64,000 bases of DNA from an uncultured Muribaculaceae bacterium. GTDB lineage: Bacteria > Bacteroidota > Bacteroidia > Bacteroidales > Muribaculaceae. Shown in pieces: positions 8,932-17,403 of this stretch. The notes under the pieces are model-generated. The model saw only the letters and a list, made by a program, of their open reading frames with translations. It did not search any database and was not told the origin of the DNA. How positions within the stretch are numbered: position 1 is the stretch's first letter; each line of letters starts with the position of its first letter. The stretch is from positions 36,084 to 100,083 of the forward strand of contig CAKUAR010000007.1 in assembly GCA_934636465.1 (NCBI GenBank), given 5' to 3'. Both the position numbers and the translations under genes were made by a program.

Positions 8932-9037
8932 AATCACTGTTTTTCCTTTAGGCGGCAATTCACATTTGCAGCCGCCACGCAATCGCAAAAGTCAGGCAAC
9001 AGGCGCTCAAATGCCGCCACCACATTTTTTGCAATCA

Positions 9038-9045
9038 CAAAATTA
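9038..9045 (-). promoter_or_regulatory. -7 box (TAATTTTG) for the barrel protein
   Basis: A perfect TAnnTTTG element on the minus strand lies 107 bases upstream of the start at 8931. The implied untranslated leader of about 100 bases is longer than most in this window. Confidence 0.4.
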
Positions 9046-9201
9046 TTCAACCACCCCACTCTATGCAAATGCGATATACCAACCCACCCTTTTTCAAGAT
9101 AATCCCCCATTTTTCCCCGACCAACCCCCACAAAAAAAATCAACACACTCAACCTCATGTCAAGCGTGCTGATTAGTCTTATCATCAAACCATTGTGTTT
9201 G

Positions 9202-11106
9202 TCACACCACCACCTTGATGGTCTGGCCGCCTGATTTCAGCAAATATATTCCCTTGCCTGGCACCGGAATCGTCGTGCTACGGCCCTTATACACCTGCTG
9301 ACCTCCGACGGTATAAACCTCAATCTCGGCATTGTCTGCCAATCCGGTGACCGTGATTTCGTTGCCGACTGTGCTGACCCTGATGCTGCCGCCATCTCCT
9401 GACACGCCGTCAACTCCCGAGAACTTGGTAAACCAATACCACGGAAATGCATGCATATAGGCCGCTCTTGACTCCTCTGGCACCTCAAGCTCGGTCGTGC
9501 CGTAATTCATAAACGAGTTCTCATAGGCAACAGGCGGAATCGTGCCAAGAACCTTAATCGACGAAAGCTCCGGAATGTTGAACGTGTTTTCCTCTATACG
9601 CTCAACGTCCTTCGACAGCACAAGCGACTTGTAATGTCCTTTGAAAACGCCGATGTTTGCCGGCTTGATGACCGGAACCGATTCCGGAACAACAAGCGTG
9701 TCACTCATTTCCTTGCCACCGACGTACAGTTTTTTAGGCGTGAAAACGTCCGACACCGATGCGTTGAGCCACGCGCCCACGTCTTCAATGTTGAGCTCGT
9801 CTATTTCCGGACTTATGCCACACTCTCCGATGTATTTTATCGACTTCCCTATCGTCGCGCTCTTTATCTTGCAATTTTCAAAAGCAGACTCTCCTATATA
9901 TTCCGTGGCTTCTCCTATCGGTAGTTCAGTGACATGGCTGCAATTAAAAAACGCATAGTCTCCCACATTTTTTATCACGTTGTTCGCTTTTGCTGACTCC
10001 AAATTGAAACAACCCCCAAATGCGCTTGAACCAATATCAGTCAATTTATCTCCAAATGTAAAATACCTAAACCTGTCACAATTCCAGAAAGCGCCAGTGC
10101 CCACTCGTCTCAGAGAGTCTGCCTTAAGCTCCACCAGGTTTCTGCAACCGGCAAATGTCCAGTCCTTGATTTCCCTCAGTGTGTTTGGCACTGGCAATTT
10201 CTCGGCGACAAGAACCCCGTCCAAATACAAATTCTTTGCGTACACCTTGCCTTGCCCTTTATCCAAAGCACGCCCGATAACTGGATTTGAGTATCCATTT
10301 GCAAAGTCTATGCCAAGCCATGTCGCTTTATCGGCATAAACCGCGTCAACATCACTATATTTGAATGCGTCCGACCCTATTGATTTTAGCGACTTCCCCA
10401 ATATCAATGTCTTAAAATGCGTGTCAAAAAAAGCGCCCTTGCCTATGTGCTTCACATTGTCACCTATAATGCATGTGTCAATCTCTGCGTACCAGTTATA
10501 CATACCGGCAAACGCATAGTCACCTATCGTGTCTATGTCGGCCGGTATCACCAGCTTCGTTATACGCTTGCCGTTCACAAAAAGTATGCCATGATTTCGA
10601 TGATGAATATTATAATTATAATGTGGATAATCGCAATAGCTCATCGGGTTTGAATGAATGTTGTCGCGCTTAACCCTCAACCAATGACTCAAATCTGATA
10701 TCAAAAGATTTTGCATCCTGAAGTCATCACAAAAAGCATCTTTACCTATATGCCTCACCGAATTTGGAATTTCAACTGTCGTTATTAGACAATAATAAAA
10801 TGCAGAGTCTTTAAGCTCTCTTACGGTGTTTGGAATAATTATGGTGTCACCATGCAAGAGTTCATGTACAGCTTTCTTGCCGATACTCACCACAGTGTAA
10901 GCTCTGCCATCATGCTGCACGCTTGATGGCAGTATATTGCTGGCACGCCTACCAGCATACTCATAACGCTCGTAACGCACAAGCTCGACTTCCGTATCAT
11001 TTATTGGCTCATACCAAAATTCACCTTCCTTAAACCGTGTCCCTGCTGCTGACGAAAACCACATCGTCAACAAAACGCCTATTATAAAAAGCAACGCCTT
11101 TTTCAT
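9202..11106 (-). CDS. BspA-like leucine-rich-repeat protein with T9SS-type C-terminal domain
   Basis: This is a secreted protein of 634 residues. It opens with a signal peptide (MKKALLFIIGVLLTMWFSSAAG). The body is an LRR_5/BspA-type solenoid: repeated cysteine- and aromatic-rich units of the form IGxxAFxxCxxL (for example FAGCRNL, FGGCFNL, FFNCSHV, FENCKI) from about residue 60 to 540. Such solenoids usually mediate adhesion or binding. The last 65 or so residues form a short beta-sandwich ending GIYLLKSGGQTIKVVV. This resembles a type IX secretion sorting domain and suggests export across the outer membrane and surface anchoring (inference). I find no TAnnTTTG box in the 71 bases before the start, so it may be transcribed from upstream of the small beta-helix gene. 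Confidence 0.82.
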   Translation of the reverse strand: MKKALLFIIGVLLTMWFSSAAGTRFKEGEFWYEPINDTEVELVRYERYEYAGRRASNILPSSVQHDGRAYTVVSIGKKAVHELLHGDTIIIPNTVRELKDSAFYYCLITTVEIPNSVRHIGKDAFCDDFRMQNLLISDLSHWLRVKRDNIHSNPMSYCDYPHYNYNIHHRNHGILFVNGKRITKLVIPADIDTIGDYAFAGMYNWYAEIDTCIIGDNVKHIGKGAFFDTHFKTLILGKSLKSIGSDAFKYSDVDAVYADKATWLGIDFANGYSNPVIGRALDKGQGKVYAKNLYLDGVLVAEKLPVPNTLREIKDWTFAGCRNLVELKADSLRRVGTGAFWNCDRFRYFTFGDKLTDIGSSAFGGCFNLESAKANNVIKNVGDYAFFNCSHVTELPIGEATEYIGESAFENCKIKSATIGKSIKYIGECGISPEIDELNIEDVGAWLNASVSDVFTPKKLYVGGKEMSDTLVVPESVPVIKPANIGVFKGHYKSLVLSKDVERIEENTFNIPELSSIKVLGTIPPVAYENSFMNYGTTELEVPEESRAAYMHAFPWYWFTKFSGVDGVSGDGGSIRVSTVGNEITVTGLADNAEIEVYTVGGQQVYKGRSTTIPVPGKGIYLLKSGGQTIKVVV

Positions 11107-11177
11107 ATCACACTTATTTTTATATTGTTATCCAATTTTAGTTGTTACATTTTCTTCATGTTAATAGCTATGACATC

Positions 11178-11591
11178 TCAGTCCTCTGAGTTTCTATAAT
11201 AGTTGCCTGAACGCTTCAGCGTCACATTATCCAACGTCATATTATCCTTTCCCTGCATTGTGCAATGATACTCTTTTTTAGAACCATTTTCATTCCCCAA
11301 TTTCCAATCGGTTGTCGCTTCCGGCAATGACTCTCCTTTCTTGCCTGTCGAGTCGTACCTGATGACTAAATCCGATATGTTCGCCGACACCGGCACTTCC
11401 TCGTTTCCAGCGATTTTTATCACCGAGTCAGGGTCATACTCAAAATTTGTCTTGTTTCCAAAGTAAATGATAGTGTCTTTTCCACAACCGGTGATTGACA
11501 CCTTCTTGCAACCATAGAAGAAAAGTGACACATTGCGCGTGATGTAAAACTCCCCTTTGCCAAAACAAACTTGAATTTCATCGGCAGTCAT
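11178..11591 (-). CDS. beta-helix-like stub, possibly a nonsense-truncated remnant
   Basis: The frame holds 137 residues with segments typical of a right-handed parallel beta-helix (VSLFFYGCKKVSITGCG, ITGCGKDTIIYFGN, ISDLVIRYDSTGK, MTLDNVTLKRSGN). It has no signal peptide and only about three coils, whereas family members usually run to several hundred residues. In the same frame an upstream ATG at 11657 reads MNSFQIKN, then TAA (11631-11633), then KDLDALNQGCRDP into this ORF. The real gene therefore probably began at 11657 and was interrupted by a nonsense codon. A -7 box at 11694-11701 is correctly placed for 11657, not for 11591. It lies 71 bases upstream of the LRR gene. I do not recognise a specific function. 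Confidence 0.45.
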   Translation of the reverse strand: MTADEIQVCFGKGEFYITRNVSLFFYGCKKVSITGCGKDTIIYFGNKTNFEYDPDSVIKIAGNEEVPVSANISDLVIRYDSTGKKGESLPEATTDWKLGNENGSKKEYHCTMQGKDNMTLDNVTLKRSGNYYRNSED

Positions 11592-11693
11592 AGGATCTCT
11601 ACAGCCTTGATTTAAGGCGTCAAGGTCTTTTTAATTTTTGATTTGAAAACTATTCATGATAAATATGTTTTAATAAAATTATTTTTCATATTG

Positions 11694-11701
11694 CAAATAT
11701 A
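11694..11701 (-). promoter_or_regulatory. -7 box (TATATTTG) upstream of the beta-helix stub
   Basis: A perfect TAnnTTTG element on the minus strand ends 37 bases before the ATG at 11657. A TTGAC sequence lies 18 bases further upstream. Confidence 0.45.
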
Positions 11702-11861
11702 CAGTTCCAAACAACAAAAGTCAATAGTTTTTTTGAAGAAATTTACAATCTTAAAGTAATTCATTTATACCAGCACCAAGCATTTACAAAAGTTTTTGGT
11801 ATTGTTATGACAGTTACTGGCGTGATTGGTGGGTGGAGGTTGGCAATGCGGAAAAAGTTTG

Positions 11862-11869
11862 TAACTTTG
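11862..11869 (+). promoter_or_regulatory. -7 box (TAACTTTG) with -33-like TTGG for the ABC exporter
   Basis: TTGG is followed by 18 bases and then TAACTTTG, the best two-part promoter match in the window. It would start transcription about 44 bases before the ATG at 11920. Confidence 0.55.
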
Positions 11870-11919
11870 TTGCTTGAAGTATTGGCTTCTGCCACCCCAA
11901 TTCTTAACACTGACAACTG

Positions 11920-13746
11920 ATGAAAGATTTTTTCAAAATACTGACACGCTTCGTGCTGCCATACAAGAAATTTCTGGCTTTGAACATATTGTTCAACTTG
12001 CTTGCAGCATTTCTCACCCTGTTCTCTTTTGCCCTCATCATTCCCATTCTCGAAATGCTTTTTGGCATCAACCACACGGTGTATTCGTTTATGGAGCTTG
12101 ATGAAGGCTCGTTGAAAGACGTGATTGTCAACGACTTCTACTTCTATGTGCAGCAGATAATCACTCAGTATGGTCAGTCGCTGGCACTGGCAGCCATAGC
12201 CTTGGTACTGGTGGTCATGACAGCATTTAAGACCGGAAGCGCCTACTTGAGCGCATTTTTCATGATACCCATACGCACCGGCGTGGTACAGGACATTCGC
12301 AACCAGATTTACGACAAAATAGTGTCGCTGCCGCTCGCTTTTTTCTCCAACGAGCGCAAAGGCGACGTAATGGCGCGCATGAGCGGCGACGTGACCGAGG
12401 TGGAAAACTCCATTATGTCGTCACTCGACATGATGTTTAAAAACCCTATCATGATTATAGCCTGCCTCACCATGATGATTTTAGTGAGCTGGCAGCTAAC
12501 CATATTTGTGCTGATTTTACTGCCTCTTGCCGGCACGGTGATGGGGCGTGTGGGCAAAAGGCTGAAACGTGTGTCGCTCGAAGGCCAAAATCAATGGGGC
12601 GTGCTGCTCTCCAACATAGAGGAAACCATAGGCGGACTGCGCATCATCAAGGCTTTCAACGCCGAAGACAAGTCGCGCCGCCGCTTTGGCAAGGAAAACA
12701 AGAAGTATCGCGACATCACCACTCGCATGAACCGCCGCTATGAGCTTGCCCACCCCATGAGTGAGTTTCTTGGCACTGCCACCATAGCCATAGTGCTGTG
12801 GTTTGGCGGCACACTGATTTTGAGCGGCAACAGCACCATCACGGCACCGTCGTTCATCTACTACATGGTTATCTTCTATAGCATAATCAATCCTGCCAAA
12901 GACCTCTCCAAGGCATCATACTCCATTCAGCGCGGACTTGCCTCGATACAGCGCATCGACAAGATTTTGAAAGCCGAAAACGACATCAAGGAGCCTACCA
13001 CACCAGCACCTCTCACCGAGATGCGCCAAGGCATAACCTACAGCCACGTGCGCTTCCGCTATGCCGACAAATGGGTAATCAACGACGTGTCGCTCTGCAT
13101 CAAGAAGGGTCAAACCGTGGCTCTCGTGGGACAGTCCGGCTCTGGAAAAACCACGCTTGCCGACCTTTTGCCACGCTTCTACGACGTGCAGGAAGGCAGC
13201 ATAACCATCGACGGCAACGACATACGACAATTCACCACCCACGACCTGCGCTCGCTCATGGGCAACGTCAACCAGGAGGCTATCCTGTTCAACGACTCAT
13301 TCTACAACAACATCACGTTTGGTGTTGACCACGCCACTCGCGAGGAGGTAATTGAGGCCGCAAAAATAGCCAACGCCTACGACTTCATCATGGCGAGCGA
13401 GCAAGGGTTCGACACCAACATAGGCGACCGTGGCGGCAACTTGTCGGGCGGACAACGCCAGCGTGTGAGCATAGCACGCGCCATTCTCAAGAATCCGCCA
13501 ATTCTGATTCTCGACGAGGCCACATCTGCTCTCGACACCGAGAGCGAGCACCTGGTGCAGGAAGCTCTCGACAAACTTATGCGCAACCGCACCACTCTGG
13601 TCATTGCCCACCGCCTGTCAACCATCAAGAACGCCGACCTGATATGCGTGATGCAAGACGGACACATAGTGGAAAGCGGCACTCACGAGCAACTCATAGC
13701 CAAAGGCGGCGAGTATAAACACTTGGTTGACCTGCAGCAATTCTGA
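11920..13746 (+). CDS. MsbA-like ABC exporter (fused permease and ATPase)
   Basis: This is a half-transporter of 608 residues that should work as a homodimer in the inner membrane, exporting lipid-linked or hydrophobic substrates. Residues about 15-330 hold six transmembrane helices (first at about 17-50, FLALNILFNLLAAFLTLFSF). The nucleotide-binding domain starts around 365. Walker A is GQSGSGKTT (about 403-411), the ABC signature is LSGGQRQR (about 508-515) and Walker B is ILILDEATSALD (about 527-538), with the H-loop in VIAHRLST. The length and plan match MsbA/LmrA-type exporters, and Bacteroidota commonly carry one such gene as the lipid A-core flippase. That assignment is inference, because several paralogues share this look. 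purN follows after 35 bases and may be co-transcribed. Confidence 0.9.
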   Translation: MKDFFKILTRFVLPYKKFLALNILFNLLAAFLTLFSFALIIPILEMLFGINHTVYSFMELDEGSLKDVIVNDFYFYVQQIITQYGQSLALAAIALVLVVMTAFKTGSAYLSAFFMIPIRTGVVQDIRNQIYDKIVSLPLAFFSNERKGDVMARMSGDVTEVENSIMSSLDMMFKNPIMIIACLTMMILVSWQLTIFVLILLPLAGTVMGRVGKRLKRVSLEGQNQWGVLLSNIEETIGGLRIIKAFNAEDKSRRRFGKENKKYRDITTRMNRRYELAHPMSEFLGTATIAIVLWFGGTLILSGNSTITAPSFIYYMVIFYSIINPAKDLSKASYSIQRGLASIQRIDKILKAENDIKEPTTPAPLTEMRQGITYSHVRFRYADKWVINDVSLCIKKGQTVALVGQSGSGKTTLADLLPRFYDVQEGSITIDGNDIRQFTTHDLRSLMGNVNQEAILFNDSFYNNITFGVDHATREEVIEAAKIANAYDFIMASEQGFDTNIGDRGGNLSGGQRQRVSIARAILKNPPILILDEATSALDTESEHLVQEALDKLMRNRTTLVIAHRLSTIKNADLICVMQDGHIVESGTHEQLIAKGGEYKHLVDLQQF

Positions 13747-13781
13747 CAACCGGCAACGACAAAAGCAAAAATAAAAGAAAC

Positions 13782-14366
13782 ATGAAAAGAATATCCATAT
13801 TCGTCTCCGGCGCAGGCTCAAATGCCGAGAACATCGTGCGCTACTTTCAGACCAACCCTTGCGGCATAGAGGTGGCATCGGTCATGACCAACAACCCCAA
13901 CGCGGCCGCAATAGCCCGTCTAAGGCCGTTTGGCATCGAGACCGAGGTATTTCCACGCGAGCAGTGGAAAAAGCCCGTGGAGGTGGCCCAGTGGCTCAAA
14001 GAGGAGCATGTGGACTTCATAGTGCTGGCAGGATTCCTCTCTTTCATCAACGAGCCGCTCCTTTCCGACTTCGCAGGGCGCATTGTCAACATACACCCGT
14101 CGCTGCTGCCCAAGCATGGCGGCAAGGGCATGTGGGGACTCAACGTGCACCGTGCCGTGCTTGAAGCCGGCGACAAGGAAACAGGCATCACCATTCACAT
14201 GGTGGACAAGAGCATTGACGGCGGAGCCATTGTGGAGCAACGCCGCTGCCCCGTGCGCCCCGGCGACACACCCGAAAGCCTCGCCAGCCGTGTTCACGAG
14301 CTGGAGTATCTCTACTATCCGCAAGCCATTGAGCGCCTTGTCAACGAGGCCGCGGCCGGCAAGTAA
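13782..14366 (+). CDS. purN: phosphoribosylglycinamide formyltransferase
   Basis: This enzyme transfers a formyl group from 10-formyl-tetrahydrofolate to GAR in de novo purine synthesis, in the cytosol. Its 194 residues match PurN length. The N-terminal phosphate-binding segment is FVSGAGSNAENI (7-18). The catalytic triad of the family appears as Asn103 and His105 in the NIHPSLLP motif and Asp146 in the VDKSIDGG motif. The insertion KHGGKGMWGLNVH after the HPSLLP motif is the form usual in Bacteroidota enzymes. It is the last gene before a convergent MBOAT gene whose stop is only 18 bases away, and no clear terminator separates them. Confidence 0.95.
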   Translation: MKRISIFVSGAGSNAENIVRYFQTNPCGIEVASVMTNNPNAAAIARLRPFGIETEVFPREQWKKPVEVAQWLKEEHVDFIVLAGFLSFINEPLLSDFAGRIVNIHPSLLPKHGGKGMWGLNVHRAVLEAGDKETGITIHMVDKSIDGGAIVEQRRCPVRPGDTPESLASRVHELEYLYYPQAIERLVNEAAAGK

Positions 14367-14384
14367 AAAGAATTCAAATCAAAA

Positions 14385-15920
14385 TTAGAATTGGAAATAG
14401 ATGAAGGGCTGAATATCGCTGCTCTTCACCTGTATTATCAAGTATATCATGGCCACAAGCACCGCCACATAGGCAAAGGTAGGCAGTTTCACAAAGGCGG
14501 CTTTCACTTTATGCTCCACGCTGTCGGGCACAAAATGCAGCATATATCCCAGCGCCATAAGGGCAAACACTTTCCAGTAGCCTGCCACAAGCTGCCCAAG
14601 CAGCTCCGGGTGGAAGTTTGTGAAAATCTGCTCTATCATCACCAGCGAGTTCCCAAACTCCTTGTTGCGGAAAAATATCCAGCAAAAGCAAGCAAAATTA
14701 AACGTCAGCAGCACACACAGCACCTGCACAGCACGATTGGCGTGCGGCACACCGGCTTTCTGCCCAGTGAGCTGCAACCACATTTTGTGCACTGCCAGAG
14801 CCACGCCGTGAAGCATGCCCCACACCACGAAATTCCACGATGCGCCGTGCCACAATCCGCCCAAAAACATGGTGATTAACAAATTCAGATATTGCCTAAC
14901 CTTGCCCTTGCGGTTGCCACCAAGCGAAATGTAGATGTAGTCGCACAACCACGACGAGAGCGATATGTGCCAACGCCGCCAAAACTCGGTTATAGACGCC
15001 GACTTATATGGGCTGTTGAAGTTGATGTTGAACTTAAAGCCGAGCAGCAGCGCTATGCCTATGGCCATGTCGCTGTAGCCCGAAAAGTCGCAATATATCT
15101 GCAGCGCGTAGCCATACACGCCCATCAGGTTCTCAATGCCGCTGTAAAGCGACGGGTCGGCAAACACACGCTCCACAAAGTTAACGCTGATATAGTCGCT
15201 AAGCACGGCTTTCTTAAACAAGCCTATGACCACAAACCAAAAGCCTATGCCGAGCATCTCGCGGCTCACATAGAGAGGCTTGCGTATTTGGGGAATGAAA
15301 TCGCTCGCCCTCACGATTGGGCCTGCCACGAGCTGTGGAAAGAACGACACATAAAACGCATAGTCGAGCAGACGGTCGAGCGGCTTGATTTTGCCACGAT
15401 AAATGTCGATTGTGTAGCTGAGCGACTGAAACGAGAAGAACGATATGCCCACCGGCAAAAATATGTCCATGTCGTGAAACACGTTGCCCGACAGGTCAGC
15501 CCAGATGTGGCCAAAGAAATTAGTGTATTTGAAATATCCCAGCAAACTGAGGTCAACCAGCAAACTAAGCGTCACAAGCCACTTGCGGCCGCTCTTGCTG
15601 CGTGTCTCATAGATGCTGCGCCCTATGAAATAGTCGCTGCAAGTGACCACGGCGAGCAAAAAGAAATACACGCCGCTGCTCTTGTAGTAGAAATAGTAGC
15701 TGAACAGCGTGACGAAGGCTATGCGCGCCGTGTCGCGGCGGTTGAGCATGGCATACACCACGATGAAGCCGGCAAACAGCCACAAGAAGATGCCGCTTGA
15801 AAAAATCATAGGCGACTTGGGGTCGTAGGCAAGCTGATTCAGAAGCATGTCGGCATTTATGTTGCCAACAGCTTCAAGCAAATCGCTCACCCAGTTATGT
15901 TGCATCATGCCGTCAATCAT
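14385..15920 (-). CDS. MBOAT-family O-acyltransferase (AlgI/DltB-like)
   Basis: This is a multi-spanning inner-membrane acyltransferase that would move acetyl or another acyl group across the membrane onto an extracytoplasmic glycan. It has 511 residues with about ten hydrophobic segments. The hallmark histidine lies in the WHGASWNF motif near residue 358, preceded by the conserved FWRRWHISLSSWLCDYIYI-like region. The start ATG overlaps the TAA of the upstream SGNH gene by one base (TAATG), which implies coupled translation. Pairs of MBOAT with a GDSL/SGNH hydrolase are typical of polysaccharide O-acetylation systems such as alginate or PatA/PatB-like pairs. The target polymer cannot be told from this window. 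Confidence 0.9.
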   Translation of the reverse strand: MIDGMMQHNWVSDLLEAVGNINADMLLNQLAYDPKSPMIFSSGIFLWLFAGFIVVYAMLNRRDTARIAFVTLFSYYFYYKSSGVYFFLLAVVTCSDYFIGRSIYETRSKSGRKWLVTLSLLVDLSLLGYFKYTNFFGHIWADLSGNVFHDMDIFLPVGISFFSFQSLSYTIDIYRGKIKPLDRLLDYAFYVSFFPQLVAGPIVRASDFIPQIRKPLYVSREMLGIGFWFVVIGLFKKAVLSDYISVNFVERVFADPSLYSGIENLMGVYGYALQIYCDFSGYSDMAIGIALLLGFKFNINFNSPYKSASITEFWRRWHISLSSWLCDYIYISLGGNRKGKVRQYLNLLITMFLGGLWHGASWNFVVWGMLHGVALAVHKMWLQLTGQKAGVPHANRAVQVLCVLLTFNFACFCWIFFRNKEFGNSLVMIEQIFTNFHPELLGQLVAGYWKVFALMALGYMLHFVPDSVEHKVKAAFVKLPTFAYVAVLVAMIYLIIQVKSSDIQPFIYFQF

Positions 15921-17266
15921 TATTCATTCTGTCTCTTATAGTTCTCATACCCCCACTCCATGGCCTCATAGAGCAATTTGCCGAGCTTGCGTCCGCCCAA
16001 GAAGTTGATGTGCGTGTAGTCGAGGTTGGCAAGCGGCGGATTGGAGTTGACCATCTGCACAATGCTGCCCTCGCCGCCCATGGCGGTGTATAGATTCCAA
16101 AACGCTATCTTGGTGTCGAACGCTATGTATTGCTGCACATTGACCAGGCTCTGCACACCGCGCATGGTGTGGAACGCGCCACCGGAGCGTTCTTCTCTGT
16201 CGCCCACACTCACGAGCAAAAAGCCAGTGCCTGGCATTTGCTGCCGCATGCGTGTTATGGCCTGCTCCATGCGCTGACGATATGCCTTGTAGCTGCTCGC
16301 CTTGGTTCCAGCCACATTGAGGCCATACATCACCACCACAAGGTCGTAGTGGCGTGCTTTGTCAAAGAGCTGATACATCTGGTCGCTCACGCCGAGCAAA
16401 TGCTGCCCGCTTGCCGAGCGCAGCGAGTAGTTGTCAACCGCCACGCCGCGGTTGCCGTCGAGCGACGCACCTATGCACACCAGCTGCCCCGATGTGCTCT
16501 CCACGCTCCATGTCACGCGCCCTATGCGGCGACCGTCGTTCACCGTCACAGTCTGTATCTCACTGCTCGGCGAGAGTGTGAAATAGTGTGGCGTGGTACC
16601 GTTGACCAGAGCCTTGACCTGCGCGCCTCCACGAGCCACGAAATAGAGCGACGTGTTGTCGCAGCTGTCGAGTTTGGGCAAATATTTCACGCAGTTGAGC
16701 ATGGTTGAAGCTCCGCTCGTGGCATAGGAATAATGGCCTGTGAGCGTGGCAAACGTGCTCTCATAGCCCGTGTGGTCGTTGGCATTGTGGGTGTCCCAGC
16801 CGCTCGAATACTGACGCACGCTGCGCCTGAACCCTGCCGTTTCCGACGACATTGGCACATAGCCCACTCCACAGCCGCCGAAATGCTGCTGAAAGAGCGA
16901 GCGCAGGTCGGCGGTGAGTATGTCGCCCTCTATATAGCTGTCGCCAAGCACGGCAATGCGCACAGGCCGCCCCAGAGAGCCGATGTTGTCGAGAGCCTTA
17001 TAGAACGGCTCCATGCCGGTTTCGTCGTCGCTGAAGTCGTTTATGCACGTCATGCCTGGCTTGCATGAGTCAATCTTGACCTTTGGTTTCAGTGTAATCA
17101 CGGTGTCGGGCACCGATGTGGTGTCGGAGCGCAAATCGGCAAGTATGTCAACCTTGCGCATAGTCCAGCCGGCAATAGTCACGTCGGGCAGCCAGTAGAG
17201 GCACAGCAGCGCCAAAACCAGTGTCAACACTATCCAAACGACTGAATGTAAATACCCTTTCCGCAT
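15920..17266 (-). CDS. SGNH/GDSL hydrolase-like protein, partner of the MBOAT acyltransferase
   Basis: This is a 448-residue membrane-anchored protein. One N-terminal transmembrane segment (about 8-28, VVWIVLTLVLALLCLYWL) leads to a periplasmic domain. The nucleophile block is VLGDSYIEGD, with Ser near residue 110. The block III-like Asn is in VVVMYGLNVAG. The Asp-x-x-His block is DYTHIN near residue 417. It probably transfers or removes acyl groups on a surface glycan together with the MBOAT protein it overlaps. The promoter is a TACCTTTG box at 17288-17295, 22 bases before the ATG. The esterase-versus-transferase direction is not decided by sequence. Confidence 0.87.
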   Translation of the reverse strand: MRKGYLHSVVWIVLTLVLALLCLYWLPDVTIAGWTMRKVDILADLRSDTTSVPDTVITLKPKVKIDSCKPGMTCINDFSDDETGMEPFYKALDNIGSLGRPVRIAVLGDSYIEGDILTADLRSLFQQHFGGCGVGYVPMSSETAGFRRSVRQYSSGWDTHNANDHTGYESTFATLTGHYSYATSGASTMLNCVKYLPKLDSCDNTSLYFVARGGAQVKALVNGTTPHYFTLSPSSEIQTVTVNDGRRIGRVTWSVESTSGQLVCIGASLDGNRGVAVDNYSLRSASGQHLLGVSDQMYQLFDKARHYDLVVVMYGLNVAGTKASSYKAYRQRMEQAITRMRQQMPGTGFLLVSVGDREERSGGAFHTMRGVQSLVNVQQYIAFDTKIAFWNLYTAMGGEGSIVQMVNSNPPLANLDYTHINFLGGRKLGKLLYEAMEWGYENYKRQNE

Positions 17267-17287
17267 TTATCCACATCAAATTGCCCG

Positions 17288-17295
17288 CAAAGGTA
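17288..17295 (-). promoter_or_regulatory. -7 box (TACCTTTG) for the SGNH-MBOAT operon
   Basis: A perfect TAnnTTTG element on the minus strand ends 22 bases before the start at 17266. This matches the spacing seen for cdd and ybeY. Confidence 0.5.
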
Positions 17296-17330
17296 CACAA
17301 AAAACACTTGCGCTAACCGCATTTGTTTGC

Positions 17331-17369
17331 AAAAAAACGAGCAAGACCGGGCAAATGACCCAATCTTGC
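17331..17369 (-). terminator. terminator after deoC
   Basis: On the minus strand the arms GCAAGATTGGG and CCCGGTCTTGC (17341-17351 with 17359-17369) pair with a two-base internal mismatch and are followed by TCGTTTTTTT. It ends the ybeY-deoC operon. Confidence 0.7.
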
Positions 17370-17403
17370 CTGTTGTTTCTTGCAAATGCCGCTAACGGCA
17401 GCT

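Larger units (their letters stand above)
11592..11919. other. AT-rich intergenic region with divergent promoters
   Basis: This stretch holds the 8-codon MNSFQIKN frame and its stop (11631-11657), a minus-strand -7 box at 11694-11701 and a plus-strand -7 box at 11862-11869. Between about 11705 and 11860 I see only low-complexity A/T-rich DNA without a supported gene. Confidence 0.6.

Noticed and set aside
9046-9201. Possible small gene between the two secreted-protein genes (84-residue frame at 8934-9188)
   Set aside because: It overlaps the barrel gene's promoter and leader, has no recognisable motif and no ribosome site. I regard the region as non-coding.
17267-17275. TTATCCACA, a perfect DnaA box, upstream of the SGNH gene; a second in reverse at 10622-10630
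   Set aside because: The two sites are isolated and 6.6 kb apart, one inside a coding region. A 9-mer is expected by chance about once in 64 kb on both strands. There is no cluster, no AT-rich unwinding element and no dnaA gene, so this is not an origin.
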